From Pseudomonas quercus (lineage in GTDB: Bacteria > Pseudomonadota > Gammaproteobacteria > Pseudomonadales > Pseudomonadaceae), in contig NZ_JAAVJI010000002.1 in NCBI RefSeq assembly GCF_012033695.1, forward strand, positions 248,001-312,000: DNA of 64,000 nt, given 5' to 3'. Positions 35,005 to 44,396 of the stretch are shown here, one piece after another. The notes beneath the pieces were generated by a model. It saw only the letters and a program-made list of their open reading frames with translations. It made no database searches and had not been told where the DNA came from. Numbering within the stretch: position 1 is the stretch's first letter; every line of letters begins with the position of its first letter. The position numbers and the translations under genes are program-made.

Positions 35005-35816
35005 TGACGTGCTGGCTGCCAAGGATAATCCAGCCACCGCTGCATGCGCTGATCGAAACGGCCACTGGCGATGTCCAGGTGCAGCCACTGGTCCACATAG
35101 GCTTTCAGTGCGGCATCCTGAGGCATCAAGGCGGCTTTTTCCGAGAAATCGAAAGGCGCATCCGGGTGCACTGAGCACAGTTCAGGGTGCAGCTTTTGCT
35201 GAAGGCGGGTTTCAACCGCATCCGTCATCATCAGGTCGGCCTTACCTTCCACAATCTGTTGGAAGATGGTGACGTTATCCGGGTGCACCAGAATCTGGGC
35301 CTGCTTAAGGTTGGCACGGGCGAATTTTTCGTTGGTGCCGCCGGGGTTGACGATGGCCCTGACCTGCGGCTGATCGATCTGGGCCAGCGTTTGAAAACGT
35401 GCCTGGTTTTGGCAGAGCGTGATGGGCGTTTTTCCATCGCGTTGATAAGGGATGGAGAAAAACGCTTTCTTCTGGCGTTCCAGGTTCACCGAAACCCCTG
35501 AAAGAGCCAGGTCATACTTATCGCCTGCCAGGTCGGCCATCAAGGTAGGCCAACTGGTAGGCACCACTTCGAGCTTCACGCCCAGCGACTCGGCAATGCC
35601 CTTGGCAATTTCCAGATCCAGGCCAACGAATTGGCCGCTGTCGGGCATCTTGTAACTGAATGGTTTGTAATCGCCTGTGGTGCCAACGCGCAAAATGCCT
35701 CGGTCTATGACCGTCTGCAAGCGGTTGGCTATGGGCTCGGCATAGGCCGAAGCGGCGAGGGCAAACAGGGCAACGCAGGCGACGAGGCACTGCTGGAGCA
35801 AACGGTGGGCGCGCAT
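35001..35816 (-). CDS. pheC: Periplasmic cyclohexadienyl dehydratase
   Basis: 271 aa. The signal peptide MRAHRLLQQCLVACVALFAL is cleaved near AYA. The mature part has a type 3 solute-binding fold that has become an enzyme. It closely resembles P. aeruginosa PheC (from memory) in GTTGDYKPFSYKM, VPTSWPTLMADL, AIVNPGGTNEKFARANL, HPDNVTIFQQIVEGKADLM and TDAVE. PheC converts prephenate or arogenate to phenylpyruvate or phenylalanine in the periplasm. The 'NPGGTNEKFA' loop separates it from true amino acid binding proteins. It does not belong to the transport operon upstream. Confidence 0.88.
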   Translation of the reverse strand: MRAHRLLQQCLVACVALFALAASAYAEPIANRLQTVIDRGILRVGTTGDYKPFSYKMPDSGQFVGLDLEIAKGIAESLGVKLEVVPTSWPTLMADLAGDKYDLALSGVSVNLERQKKAFFSIPYQRDGKTPITLCQNQARFQTLAQIDQPQVRAIVNPGGTNEKFARANLKQAQILVHPDNVTIFQQIVEGKADLMMTDAVETRLQQKLHPELCSVHPDAPFDFSEKAALMPQDAALKAYVDQWLHLDIASGRFDQRMQRWLDYPWQPARH

Positions 35817-35893
35817 GGCAGGCCTTTATTGTCAAAATAGTCGAAGGGCTTCGGGGTGAAGCCCTCGCAGATTAACTGGCTGCCATGGATAAA

Positions 35894-36115
35894 TCACGCC
35901 ATCGGCGTGGGGGGTGGTACGTCTGGGATGGTGGGTTCCCCTGGCTCGCTGGGTTGTTCACCTTGGCCAGGCCCCGGAAAATCTGGGTCAGGCTGGCCAG
36001 GTACGCCGCCCGCTTGCCAGCCGGCAGGGTTTGCAAGCAGAGACCAGGCCAGCAGGCCGATGTTGTTCGGCTGCAGCGAAGCCAGTGTGGCACTGATGTT
36101 CGAATCGATCTTCAT
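35894..36115 (-). CDS. Small proline-rich protein
   Basis: 73 aa, ATG at 36115 with AGGAG 5 nt before it. It begins MKIDSNISATLASLQPNNIG and becomes very rich in Pro/Gly/Gln (QPDPDFPGPGQGEQPSEPGE, then PTIPDVPPPTPMA). There is no signal peptide or membrane helix, so it is probably unstructured. No family is recognised. A longer reading starting at 36151 lacks the ribosome-binding site. It sits alone between pheC and dcd. Confidence 0.6.
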   Translation of the reverse strand: MKIDSNISATLASLQPNNIGLLAWSLLANPAGWQAGGVPGQPDPDFPGPGQGEQPSEPGEPTIPDVPPPTPMA

Positions 36116-36224
36116 AGGCACTCCTGAGCATGGGCCCGTTTCGAAATACAAAATCGAAGAGTTCGTGCAGTAGAGTCATGGAACCGGGGCGAATTCAACT
36201 CGATTCGTTCGTGTAACGCAGTTT

Positions 36225-36791
36225 TCATGTACGCGGCAGGGTAACACCACGCTGGCCCTGGTATTTGCCGCCCCGGTCCCGGTACGACACTTCACAGGCT
36301 TCGTCGGACTCCAGGAACAGCATTTGCGCTACCCCCTCGTTAGCGTAGATTTTCGCTGGCAAGGTGGTGGTGTTGGAAAACTCCAGGGTCACATGGCCTT
36401 CCCACTCGGGCTCCAGCGGTGTGACGTTGACGATGATACCGCAACGGGCGTAAGTGCTTTTGCCCAGGCAAATGGTCAGCACATTGCGCGGAATGCGGAA
36501 ATACTCAACCGTGCGTGCGAGCGCAAAGGAGTTGGGCGGAATGATGCAAACATCGCTCTTGACGTCGACAAAGCTTTTTTCGTCGAAATTCTTCGGGTCC
36601 ACGGTCGCGGAGTTGATGTTGGTGAACACCTTGAATTCGTCCGCACACCGTACATCGTAGCCATAGCTGGAGACGCCAAAGGAGATCACCCGTTGCGCGC
36701 CCTCGCCACGCACCTGGCGCTCCACGAAGGGTTCGATCATGCCGTGGTCCTGCGCCATGCGGCGAATCCACTTGTCCGATTTGATGCTCAT
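36225..36791 (-). CDS. dcd: dCTP deaminase
   Basis: 188 aa, the standard length. It deaminates dCTP to dUTP for thymidylate synthesis. The trimeric dUTPase-like fold shows [20 protein letters not shown], the catalytic-Glu block [20 protein letters not shown] and the C-terminal nucleotide-closing tail [14 protein letters not shown] start at [15 protein letters not shown] (36791), with GGAGGG upstream, rather than an in-frame Met 23 codons earlier. Confidence 0.95.
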   Translation of the reverse strand: MSIKSDKWIRRMAQDHGMIEPFVERQVRGEGAQRVISFGVSSYGYDVRCADEFKVFTNINSATVDPKNFDEKSFVDVKSDVCIIPPNSFALARTVEYFRIPRNVLTICLGKSTYARCGIIVNVTPLEPEWEGHVTLEFSNTTTLPAKIYANEGVAQMLFLESDEACEVSYRDRGGKYQGQRGVTLPRT

Positions 36792-36928
36792 TGGAGGGCT
36801 GTCCTGAAGGGTTGATACACGATTGGCGCGCATCTTACCGGGCTGGAGCCGTGGGTTCAAAGCGAGGCGGGGTTACCGGCATGGAAGAGCCAGGCCAGCA
36901 GCGTGATGAGGCAAGAATGAAAAGTACG

Positions 36929-37094
36929 TTGGCAGGCTGCTGAAAAAGGTTTATGGTGGCGCCACTGTGCTGCTTTTGTCACCGAGAATTACTGCAGGAT
37001 GTTCATCATCAACAAGAATTTTCATGCTCTTTGCACTCAGTTCCGGCTAGGGCTGTTCCAACGCCGCAGTTAACTTTGTCCAAGGAGACATACC
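36929..37094 (+). promoter_or_regulatory. Promoter and long leader of the cold-shock gene
   Basis: TTGGCA (36929-36934), 17 bases, TATGGT (36952-36957) makes a reasonable sigma-70 promoter. Transcription from about 36964 would give a leader of roughly 130 nt, rich in short complementary stretches, as in cspA mRNAs. It ends in CAAGGAG just before the ATG. The other bases of the 36792-36928 gap show nothing. Confidence 0.5.
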
Positions 37095-37304
37095 ATGTCC
37101 AATCGCCAAAACGGCACCGTCAAGTGGTTCAACGACGAGAAAGGCTACGGCTTCATCACCCCTCAGTCGGGCGATGACCTGTTCGTACACTTCAAAGCCA
37201 TCCAGTCCGACGGCTTCAAGTCCCTGAAAGAAGGCCAAGCAGTGACTTTCGTCGCTACTCGCGGCCAGAAGGGCATGCAAGCTGAAGAAGTTCAAGTTGC
37301 CTAA
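37095..37304 (+). CDS. Cold-shock domain protein (CspA family)
   Basis: 69 aa single OB-fold RNA/DNA-binding protein. RNP1 is KGYGFITP and RNP2 is DLFVHF, both intact, with the usual start [11 protein letters not shown]. It acts as an RNA chaperone; most resemble CapB/CspD-type proteins of Pseudomonas. A strong AAGGAG lies upstream, and a strong terminator follows. The long leader suggests cold or growth-phase control at the RNA level. Confidence 0.95.
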   Translation: MSNRQNGTVKWFNDEKGYGFITPQSGDDLFVHFKAIQSDGFKSLKEGQAVTFVATRGQKGMQAEEVQVA

Positions 37305-37342
37305 TCGCACTTGAATGCGCTTCTCTCCTCGGTGAGAAGCTG

Positions 37343-37370
37343 AAAAACCCCGCCTAGGCGGGGTTTTTTT
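37343..37370. terminator. Terminator between the csp gene and apbC
   Basis: AACCCCGCC pairs with GGCGGGGTT around TA, with seven T's on the right and a run of A's on the left. It can work for both converging genes. A second hairpin, CTTCTC/GAGAAG, precedes it at about 37320-37339. Confidence 0.9.
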
Positions 37371-37381
37371 ATGCCTTCGAT

Positions 37382-38476
37382 TCAGTCATCTGAAATGCTG
37401 ATCGTAGGCAACGGAGCGGCCAGGCGCTCTTCCCGGGCGATACGTGCACCCACGCGGCGGGCCAGGTCCTGATACATGAGGGCAACCTGGCTGTCGGGCT
37501 CTGCAATCGCCGTTGGCTTGCCGCTGTCGGCGTGCTCGCGAATGCTCATCGCAAGCGGGAGCGATGCCAGCAGTTCCACGCTGTACTGGGCCGCGAGGCG
37601 CGCACCGCCGCCTTCGCCAAACAGGTGTTCGGCATGGCCGCAGTTGGAGCACAGGTGCACCGCCATGTTTTCCACTACACCCAGCACCGGAATATGCACC
37701 TTGCGGAACATTTCAACGCCCTTTCTGGCATCCAGCAACGCCAGGTCCTGTGGCGTGGTAACAATGACCGCACCGGCCACGGGTACTTTCTGCGCCAAGG
37801 TCAGCTGAATGTCACCGGTTCCCGGCGGCATGTCGATCACCAGGTAATCCAGATTATTCCAGGCCGTCTGCGTGATCAGTTGCATCAGCGCGCCGGACAC
37901 CATAGGCCCTCGCCACACCACTGGCGTGTTGTCGTCCGTCAGGAATGCCATGGACATCACCTCCACACCATGGGCCTGAAGCGGCACGAACCACTTCTGC
38001 TCCCGCACCTGCGGGCGCGTACCCTCGGCAATACCGAACATTACGCCCTGGCTAGGCCCGTAGATATCGGCGTCCAGGATGCCCACGCGCGCGCCTTCTC
38101 TGGCCAATGCCAAGGCAAGGTTCGCCGCCGTGGTGGACTTCCCTACTCCGCCTTTTCCTGACGCGACGGCAATGACATTCTTAACGTTGGCCAGCGCCGG
38201 TACCTGCGCCTGGGCCTTGTGCGGCTGAACCGCAGAGCGCACACGCACCTGCGCCTGTTCTACGCCCTCCAGGCCTTCCAAAGCTATCTGCAGGGTTTGC
38301 GCCCACCCCGCATGGAATTGTGACGCCGCGTAACCGAGCAGCAGGTCCACCTGTACCTGCGCGCCCTGGATATGAACAGCTTCCACACACCCGGCGGTCA
38401 CCGGGTCCTGTTCGAGGTATGGGTCCGTGTACTGGCGCAGCACGCTCTCTACTGCTGCGCGGGTAACAACGCTCAT
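37382..38476 (-). CDS. apbC: Iron-sulfur cluster carrier protein ApbC (Mrp)
   Basis: 364 aa P-loop ATPase that carries and transfers Fe-S clusters. An N-terminal DUF59/MIP18-like domain (about 1-90) precedes the deviant Walker A SGKGGVGKST (about 106-115), the DADIYGPSQG block, DYLVIDMPPGTGD, and the cluster-binding CxxC in LCSNCGHAEHLFGEGG. It is divergent from metG, as is usual in pseudomonads. Confidence 0.94.
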   Translation of the reverse strand: MSVVTRAAVESVLRQYTDPYLEQDPVTAGCVEAVHIQGAQVQVDLLLGYAASQFHAGWAQTLQIALEGLEGVEQAQVRVRSAVQPHKAQAQVPALANVKNVIAVASGKGGVGKSTTAANLALALAREGARVGILDADIYGPSQGVMFGIAEGTRPQVREQKWFVPLQAHGVEVMSMAFLTDDNTPVVWRGPMVSGALMQLITQTAWNNLDYLVIDMPPGTGDIQLTLAQKVPVAGAVIVTTPQDLALLDARKGVEMFRKVHIPVLGVVENMAVHLCSNCGHAEHLFGEGGGARLAAQYSVELLASLPLAMSIREHADSGKPTAIAEPDSQVALMYQDLARRVGARIAREERLAAPLPTISISDD

Positions 38477-38599
38477 GGCAACTCCCTGGCAAGGCTGTGT
38501 GATAGCCGCCTATGCTACCTGTTCGGCCGCATTGATGAAAAAAAAAGCGCGCCGCTTTATAGTGGTCGGTCTTCGTTCCAGTTCAAGTAGCCGAGCCTT

Positions 38600-40639
38600 A
38601 TGTCCGAGCCCCGCAAGATTCTCGTTACCAGCGCCCTGCCCTATGCCAACGGCTCCATTCACCTGGGCCACATGGTCGAGTACATCCAGACCGACGTGTG
38701 GGTGCGCTATCAGAAGCTGCGCGGCAACCAGTGCATCTATGTGTGCGCCGACGATGCGCACGGCTCGGCCATCATGCTGCGGGCAGAAAAGGAAGGGGTG
38801 ACCAACGAACAGCTGATCGATGCGGTCAAGGCCGAGCACAGCACCGACTTCGCAGACTTTCTGGTTGAGTTCGACAATTTCTACTCCACCCACTCTGAAG
38901 AGAACCGCGCGCTCTCCAGCGAGATCTATCTGCGCCTGCGCGACGCCGGTCACATTGCCACACGTTCCGTGACTCAGTATTTCGATCCTGAAAAGCAAAT
39001 GTTTCTGGCCGACCGCTTCATCAAGGGCACCTGCCCCAAATGCGGTACAGCCGATCAGTACGGGGACAACTGTGAAAAATGTGGGGCCACTTATGAGCCC
39101 ACAGACCTCAAAGACCCGAAGTCGGCTATCTCCGGGGCCACCCCCGTTTTGCGTGACTCCAAGCACTTTTTCTTCAAGCTGCCGGATTTCCAGGCCATGC
39201 TGCAAGGCTGGACCCGCAGCGGCACCCTGCAAGAGCCAGTAGCCAACAAACTGGCCGAGTGGCTGGATTCAGGGCTGCAGGAGTGGGACATCTCACGCGA
39301 CGCCCCCTATTTCGGCTTTGAGATTCCCGACGCACCGGGCAAGTACTTCTACGTGTGGCTGGATGCCCCGATCGGCTACATGGCGAGCTTCCAGAACCTG
39401 TGTGCGCGGCGGCCAGAGCTGGACTTCGACGCCTTCTGGGGCAAAGACTCCACCGCAGAGCTCTACCATTTCATTGGCAAAGACATCGTCAATTTTCATG
39501 CGCTGTTCTGGCCAGCCATGCTCGAAGGCGCCGGCTACCGCAAGCCCACTGCACTTAATGTCCATGGTTATCTTACGGTCAATGGCCAGAAAATGTCCAA
39601 GTCCCGGGGCACGTTCATCAAGGCCCGAACGTACCTGGAACACCTTGCGCCGGAATACCTGCGCTACTACTACGCCTCCAAGCTGGGCCGGGGTGTGGAC
39701 GACCTGGACATGAACCTTGAAGACTTCGTGCAGAAGGTCAACTCGGACCTCATTGGCAAGGTAGTGAACATTGCCAGCCGTTGTGCCGGCTTTATCCACA
39801 AAGGCAATGGTGGCCGCTTGGTGGCTGGCAATGCAGCACCTGAGCTGACGGCAGCCTTTGTCGCCGCAGCGCCTGTTATTGCAGACGCCTACGAGCAGCG
39901 AGACTTTGCACGGGCCATGCGTGAAACCATGGCCCTGGCCGACCGCGCCAATGCATGGATCGCCGATAAGGCCCCTTGGGCTTTGGCCAAGCAGGAAGGC
40001 AAGCAGGATGAAGTGCAGGCCATCTGTGCGGCAGGTATCAACCTCTTCCGCCTGCTGATGATTTACCTCAAGCCAGTGCTGCCAGCTCTGGCAGCCGAGG
40101 CAGAAGCCTTCCTCAACGTCGCCCCGCTGCACTGGGACGACCACCAGACACTGCTGGCCGATCATGCCCTGAATGCCTTCAAGCCCCTGATGACGCGTAT
40201 AGAGCCGGCCCGGGTCGAGGCGATGGTAGCGGCGTCCCAGGAAAGCCTGGCCGCTACGGCTGATCCCGTATCGTCTGGCAATGGCGAGCTGGTAGCAGAC
40301 CCCTTGGCAGACGAGATCGACTTTGACGCTTTCGCTGCCGTTGACTTGCGTGTAGCACGCATCCTCAAGGCAGAAGCGGTTGAGGGCGCAGACAAGCTCC
40401 TGCGCTTGACGCTGGACATCGGCGATGCCCAACGCACGGTGTTCTCTGGCATCAAGAGTGCGTACCCCGACCCAACCGCGCTTGAAGGGCGGCTTACGAT
40501 GATGATCGCCAACCTCAAGCCGCGCAAAATGCGCTTTGGCCTTTCCGAAGGTATGGTGTTGGCCGCGGGGCCGGGTGGCTCGGAGATCTACCTGCTGTCA
40601 CCCGACACAGGTGCCAAGCCTGGTCAGCGGATCAAATAA
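38600..40639 (+). CDS. metG: Methionine-tRNA ligase
   Basis: 679 aa class I aminoacyl-tRNA synthetase. The HIGH box appears as HLGH (His21-His24), the zinc knuckle cysteines are at about 145, 148, 158 and 161 (CPKC...CEKC), and KMSKS is near 331-335. The C-terminal dimerising tRNA-binding (EMAP-like) domain begins near [18 protein letters not shown]. All elements are intact and the length is that of the E. coli-type enzyme. A TATAGT hexamer about 25-30 nt before the presumed transcript start suggests a promoter at about 38558-38563, without a good -35. Confidence 0.97.
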   Translation: MSEPRKILVTSALPYANGSIHLGHMVEYIQTDVWVRYQKLRGNQCIYVCADDAHGSAIMLRAEKEGVTNEQLIDAVKAEHSTDFADFLVEFDNFYSTHSEENRALSSEIYLRLRDAGHIATRSVTQYFDPEKQMFLADRFIKGTCPKCGTADQYGDNCEKCGATYEPTDLKDPKSAISGATPVLRDSKHFFFKLPDFQAMLQGWTRSGTLQEPVANKLAEWLDSGLQEWDISRDAPYFGFEIPDAPGKYFYVWLDAPIGYMASFQNLCARRPELDFDAFWGKDSTAELYHFIGKDIVNFHALFWPAMLEGAGYRKPTALNVHGYLTVNGQKMSKSRGTFIKARTYLEHLAPEYLRYYYASKLGRGVDDLDMNLEDFVQKVNSDLIGKVVNIASRCAGFIHKGNGGRLVAGNAAPELTAAFVAAAPVIADAYEQRDFARAMRETMALADRANAWIADKAPWALAKQEGKQDEVQAICAAGINLFRLLMIYLKPVLPALAAEAEAFLNVAPLHWDDHQTLLADHALNAFKPLMTRIEPARVEAMVAASQESLAATADPVSSGNGELVADPLADEIDFDAFAAVDLRVARILKAEAVEGADKLLRLTLDIGDAQRTVFSGIKSAYPDPTALEGRLTMMIANLKPRKMRFGLSEGMVLAAGPGGSEIYLLSPDTGAKPGQRIK

Positions 40640-40700
40640 GCGCAACACCTTGTTCGTGCCCAGCCTTGAGCTGGGCAGCGAGCAGCCAGAGGACCTTTCA

Positions 40701-41339
40701 ATGAACGCTGCCAAGCGACTGGAAATCTTCCGCCGCTTCCATGAAGACAATCCCGAACCCCGCACCGAGCTGGCCTACACCACACCCTTCGAACTATTGA
40801 TCGCGGTTATTCTGTCTGCGCAATCTACGGATGTGGGTGTGAACAAGGCTACGGCTCGGTTATACCCCATTGCCAATACGCCCCAGGCCATTTTGGACCT
40901 GGGCGTGGAAGGCTTGAGCCACTACATCAAGACCATCGGGCTGTATAACAGCAAAGCCAAAAATGTGATTGAAACCTGTCGGCGCCTGGTCGAGCTGCAT
41001 GGCGGCCAGGTCCCAGAAAGCCGAGAAGCGTTGGAAGCACTGCCGGGTGTGGGTCGTAAAACCGCCAATGTGGTGCTGAACACGGCCTTTCGACAGCTCA
41101 CCATGGCAGTGGACACCCATATCTTCAGGGTAAGCAACCGCACTCGCATTGCACCTGGGAAAAATGTCGTGGAGGTAGAACGAGGCCTGCTCAAGCACGT
41201 TCCCAAGGCCTACCTGCTTGACGCTCACCACTGGCTGATCCTCCATGGGCGCTACGTTTGCCAAGCACGCAAACCCCGCTGTGGCAGCTGCCGTATCGAA
41301 GACCTGTGCGAATACACGGCCAAGACTTCGGACGATTGA
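40701..41339 (+). CDS. nth: Endonuclease III (DNA glycosylase/AP lyase)
   Basis: 212 aa. It removes oxidised pyrimidines and cleaves the abasic site. The helix-hairpin-helix LPGVGRKTANVV carries the catalytic Lys (about 120). Catalytic Asp lies in MAVDTHIFRVSNR (about 138). The [4Fe-4S] ligands are in CQARKPRCGSCRIEDLC. The ATG at 40701 has AGAGGA upstream and chooses the start over a longer frame inside metG. It follows metG after 61 bases; in P. aeruginosa an rnf operon lies between these genes. Confidence 0.95.
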   Translation: MNAAKRLEIFRRFHEDNPEPRTELAYTTPFELLIAVILSAQSTDVGVNKATARLYPIANTPQAILDLGVEGLSHYIKTIGLYNSKAKNVIETCRRLVELHGGQVPESREALEALPGVGRKTANVVLNTAFRQLTMAVDTHIFRVSNRTRIAPGKNVVEVERGLLKHVPKAYLLDAHHWLILHGRYVCQARKPRCGSCRIEDLCEYTAKTSDD

Positions 41340-41456
41340 TAAAGCGTAATGCCTCTATCCTGGTGATTGAAAAAATCTCTTTTACCCACTTCGGAATTGC
41401 CGATATAAGGTGCGCCAAGAGCACCCCGTAGAGGCCCACCGGGCCGGAGTGGATGA

Positions 41457-41636
41457 ATGACAACCGAGCAAGCAGCACTGGAAGTGGATGAGGATTTCGT
41501 ACTGGCCGATGCAGACGAAGCCGAGCCTGTTGCAGAGGTTAGCAAAAGCAACCTGAGCAAGCGCCGAACCATCGACAACCTTCTGGAGGAGCGTCGGCTG
41601 AAAAAGCAGTTGGATGACTACAACTTCGACTTCTGA
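41457..41636 (+). CDS. PA3496-family small acidic protein
   Basis: 59 aa. ATG at 41457 is preceded by GGAG with 9-nt spacing, and the stop is TGA at 41634-41636. The acidic N-terminal half (VDEDFVLADADEAEPVAEV) is followed by a basic C-terminal helix (SNLSKRRTIDNLLEERRLKK) and the end QLDDYNFDF. This matches a conserved Pseudomonas family next to nth, named for PA3496 and described in databases as a putative envelope integrity protein. No signal peptide is visible, so an envelope location is not supported by the sequence itself. Confidence 0.75.
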   Translation: MTTEQAALEVDEDFVLADADEAEPVAEVSKSNLSKRRTIDNLLEERRLKKQLDDYNFDF

Positions 41637-41651
41637 CGTAGAAAGCGCCTT

Positions 41652-41671
41652 GCCCCCGCGAAAGCGGGGGC
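41652..41671. terminator. GC stem with GAAA tetraloop between converging genes
   Basis: GCCCCCGC-GAAA-GCGGGGGC is a perfect 8-bp stem closed by a stable GNRA loop. It lacks a T tract, so termination may be weak or factor-assisted. It separates the PA3496-family gene from the response regulator. Confidence 0.6.
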
Positions 41672-41677
41672 GCGAAA

Positions 41678-42310
41678 CTAACCCACAATTCCGTTGCGCT
41701 GAGCGACTTCCACCAGGTCCACCAATGACCTGGCATTAAGTTTCATCAGCAACCGGGTCTTATAGGTGCTGACCGTTTTGTTGCTAAGCAACATGGCTTC
41801 CGCTATTTCCTTGTTTGTTCGGCCTGAAGCTAGTTGTTGCAAAACCATCATTTCTCGGCTCGACAGGCGCTGTACCAGCTCCTTTTCACTAACATTCCCC
41901 ATTTGAGACCGCACTGGGTGCAGTGCCTGGTTCGGGAAATAGCTGTAACCGGATAACACCGCCTTGATTGCACTAAGCAATTCAGTAAGGTCCTGTTGCT
42001 TGCACACATAGCCCGCTGCACCAGCCTGCATGCAGCGCATGGAGAAATGGCCAGGGGCCTGTGAGGTCAGCACCAGCACACGCATGTGAGCAATAGACCC
42101 TGCCGTCAGGCGAGCAATAACCTCCAGGCCATCCAGTTTAGGAATACCGATATCAAGAATGACGATATCCGGCTGCGATTCACGGGCCAGCTGAAGCGCA
42201 TCGGCCCCGTTGTCGGTTTCGCCAACGACATCGTAGCCATGGCGTTCCATTAGCATCCTTACTGCCAGACGTATCACGGGATGGTCATCCACGATGAGCA
42301 CTTTGTTCAT
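41678..42310 (-). CDS. Orphan NarL/FixJ-type response regulator
   Basis: 210 aa. The receiver domain (1-120) has acidic pocket VDDHP, phospho-acceptor Asp near residue 52 in IVILDIGIPKLDG, and the conserved Thr/Lys (VLVLTSQ, YVCKQQD). A LuxR-type HTH follows (LSSREMMVLQQLASGRTNKEIAEAMLLSNKTV broken over about 148-180). It resembles the BvgA/EvgA/RcsB subgroup, which usually partner with large hybrid kinases; no kinase gene is near. Targets are unknown. The neighbouring AT-rich gap and small membrane protein gene are divergent from it and are possible targets. Confidence 0.88.
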   Translation of the reverse strand: MNKVLIVDDHPVIRLAVRMLMERHGYDVVGETDNGADALQLARESQPDIVILDIGIPKLDGLEVIARLTAGSIAHMRVLVLTSQAPGHFSMRCMQAGAAGYVCKQQDLTELLSAIKAVLSGYSYFPNQALHPVRSQMGNVSEKELVQRLSSREMMVLQQLASGRTNKEIAEAMLLSNKTVSTYKTRLLMKLNARSLVDLVEVAQRNGIVG

Positions 42311-42692
42311 GAGCTAATCCGATTGCTACAGTTTGTTGTCGAACGGGAACATAGCCCAGTTTCCGGCCGCAGGTGTTACCGAAATGCCAGGGAGGGTAGA
42401 GTCTGAGAATCCCCTTACATGTGTGATTGAAATATCCTACAAGTCCGTTTGAAAGCTTGCTTTTGAACCCGTAAATGCTAGCGACGAACGGGAACGTTAC
42501 ACGCCCCTTCCCTAGACATCAATTGCGAGCTGTACATTTAAGCTATCAACCTGTTACAGAGCACGTACCAGGCGGTTAATACCGTTTAATCCGGTTTAAC
42601 CACGTCTAGCTTTATCTAGTGTTTTATACCGCTCAAGGCCCCTATCCTGAAGCCGAAACACTAACCGTCGTGCACTGCGACAAGGACTGAGC
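42311..42692. other. AT-rich 382-base intergenic region with short repeats
   Basis: No gene is seen. The stretch is noticeably lower in GC than its surroundings. It holds GGTTAA (42574-42579) and TTAACC (42596-42601) as an inverted pair, the near-direct repeats CCGTTTAA and CCGGTTTAA between them, and a TCTAG-N6-TCTAG type repeat at about 42605-42620. It must contain two divergent promoters. Regulator sites are likely, but none matches a named motif. Confidence 0.5.
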
Positions 42693-42974
42693 ATGCGCAT
42701 TTCAGCCTCTATCAATAACCCATTGGCCTTGATTGCCGTTCTGGCCGCAACAACGGAAGCCTCGGCACTGGTCAGCCTTCCCTTGCTTGACCACCAAAAT
42801 CAGACTGTATTTGTGTGGTTTCTGGTCCTTTTTCCACCCTTCCTGACTGCGTTGTTTTTTATCACCCTGAATTTCAACAGGCAGGCGCTCACAGGAAACT
42901 CAGTGGCGGATACCAGCCCTCAGGCCTCACCCGCTTCCCCTGCCCAGGAGCAGCCACCAACAAATCAGGTTTAG
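42693..42974 (+). CDS. Small membrane protein of unknown function
   Basis: 93 aa, ATG at 42693 with CAAGGA 7 bases upstream. Residues 12-28 are mildly hydrophobic, and 38-58 (QTVFVWFLVLFPPFLTALFF) form a clear membrane helix. The C-terminal 30 residues are Pro/Ser/Gln-rich and probably disordered. No family is recognised. The gene is divergent from the orphan response regulator across an AT-rich region and has its own terminator, so it is likely expressed as a single gene. Confidence 0.6.
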   Translation: MRISASINNPLALIAVLAATTEASALVSLPLLDHQNQTVFVWFLVLFPPFLTALFFITLNFNRQALTGNSVADTSPQASPASPAQEQPPTNQV

Positions 42975-43010
42975 CCCTGAGGACCACTACGCACACCAAG
43001 GCATACTTCC

Positions 43011-43044
43011 AAAAAAAAGCCGCAGCACAGGCCGCGGCTTTTTT
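43011..43044. terminator. Terminator between the small membrane protein gene and argG
   Basis: GCCGC (43019-43023) pairs with GCGGC (43034-43038), flanked by eight A's and six T's that extend the stem and give U tracts in both directions. Confidence 0.85.
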
Positions 43045-43056
43045 CATGCTACTGAC

Positions 43057-44274
43057 TCAAGCCAGGCTACGGCCCTTGTTGGCGGCGATTCGCATGCGCA
43101 ATGCATTGAGCTTGATAAAGCCAGCTGCATCGGCCTGGTTGTAGGCGCCTCCGTCTTCCTCAAAGGTAGCGATGGTGGCATCGAACAGCGAATCATCAGA
43201 TTTGCGGCCTACCACCGTAACGTTGCCTTTGTACAGTTTCAGACGCACCACACCGTTCACATGAGCCTGGGACGCGTCGATCATCTGTTGCAGCAACAGG
43301 CGCTCAGGGCTCCACCAATAGCCGGTGTAGATCAGGCTTGCGTAGCGCGGCATCAGCTCATCTTTGAGGTGCGCTACTTCGCGATCCAGGGTAATGGACT
43401 CAATGGCACGGTGTGCACGCAACATGATCGTGCCGCCGGGCGTTTCGTAACAGCCCCGGGATTTCATGCCTACGTAGCGGTTCTCAACGATGTCCAAACG
43501 ACCAATGCCGTTTTCCCCACCAATGCGGTTGAGGTCGGCCAGTACGGTGGCAGGCGATTTTTCCACACCGTCCAGCGCAATGATATCGCCGTGGCGGTAG
43601 GTCAGTTCCAGGTACGTTGGGGTGTCTGGCGCATTTTCCGGCGAGACAGTCCACCGCCACATGTCTTCTTCGTGCTCGGTCCAGGTGTCTTCCAGCACTC
43701 CCCCTTCATAGGAGATGTGCAGCAGGTTGGCGTCCATGGAATAAGGCGACTTCTTTTTGCCATGGCGCTCAATGGGAATGCTGTGCTTTTCGGCATAGTC
43801 CATCAGCTTCTCGCGGGACAGCAGGTCCCACTCGCGCCAGGGTGCAATCACTTTCACGCCAGGCTTGAGCGCATAGGCACCCAACTCGAAACGAACCTGA
43901 TCGTTGCCTTTGCCGGTAGCACCATGGCTGATAGCGTCGGCACCGGTTTCGTTAGCGATCTCGATCAGCCGCTTGGCGATCAAGGGGCGGGCAATAGAAG
44001 TGCCCAACAGGTATTCGCCCTCGTACACCGTATTGGCACGGAACATTGGAAACACGAAGTCGCGTACGAACTCTTCCCGCAGGTCGTCGATGTACACTTC
44101 TTTCACGCCCATGGCCTGAGCCTTGGCGCGTGCGGGCTCCACTTCCTCGCCCTGGCCCAGGTCAGCGGTGAAGGTCACCACTTCACAGCCATAGGTATCC
44201 TGCAGCCACTTGAGGATCACCGAAGTGTCCAGGCCACCGGAATACGCCAGAACGACCTTTTTTACGTCCGCCAT
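43057..44274 (-). CDS. argG: Argininosuccinate synthase
   Basis: 405 aa. It joins citrulline and aspartate with ATP in arginine synthesis. The N-type P-loop [15 protein letters not shown] is at residues 9-23, with [15 protein letters not shown] (citrulline/aspartate site, about 112-126) and [11 protein letters not shown] following. Length is standard for the bacterial type 1 enzyme. argF lies 5 kb away in the same orientation group, as in other pseudomonads. Confidence 0.97.
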   Translation of the reverse strand: MADVKKVVLAYSGGLDTSVILKWLQDTYGCEVVTFTADLGQGEEVEPARAKAQAMGVKEVYIDDLREEFVRDFVFPMFRANTVYEGEYLLGTSIARPLIAKRLIEIANETGADAISHGATGKGNDQVRFELGAYALKPGVKVIAPWREWDLLSREKLMDYAEKHSIPIERHGKKKSPYSMDANLLHISYEGGVLEDTWTEHEEDMWRWTVSPENAPDTPTYLELTYRHGDIIALDGVEKSPATVLADLNRIGGENGIGRLDIVENRYVGMKSRGCYETPGGTIMLRAHRAIESITLDREVAHLKDELMPRYASLIYTGYWWSPERLLLQQMIDASQAHVNGVVRLKLYKGNVTVVGRKSDDSLFDATIATFEEDGGAYNQADAAGFIKLNALRMRIAANKGRSLA

Positions 44275-44396
44275 GCCATCACTCCACGGGGTTTTGCTGA
44301 AAGCCGACGATTCTACCGCCGACTGCCGTGGATTTACAGTAGCGCGACAACCACTGTTAGGGAAGCGACAGCCATTCCAGGCTTAAGCCGTTGATA

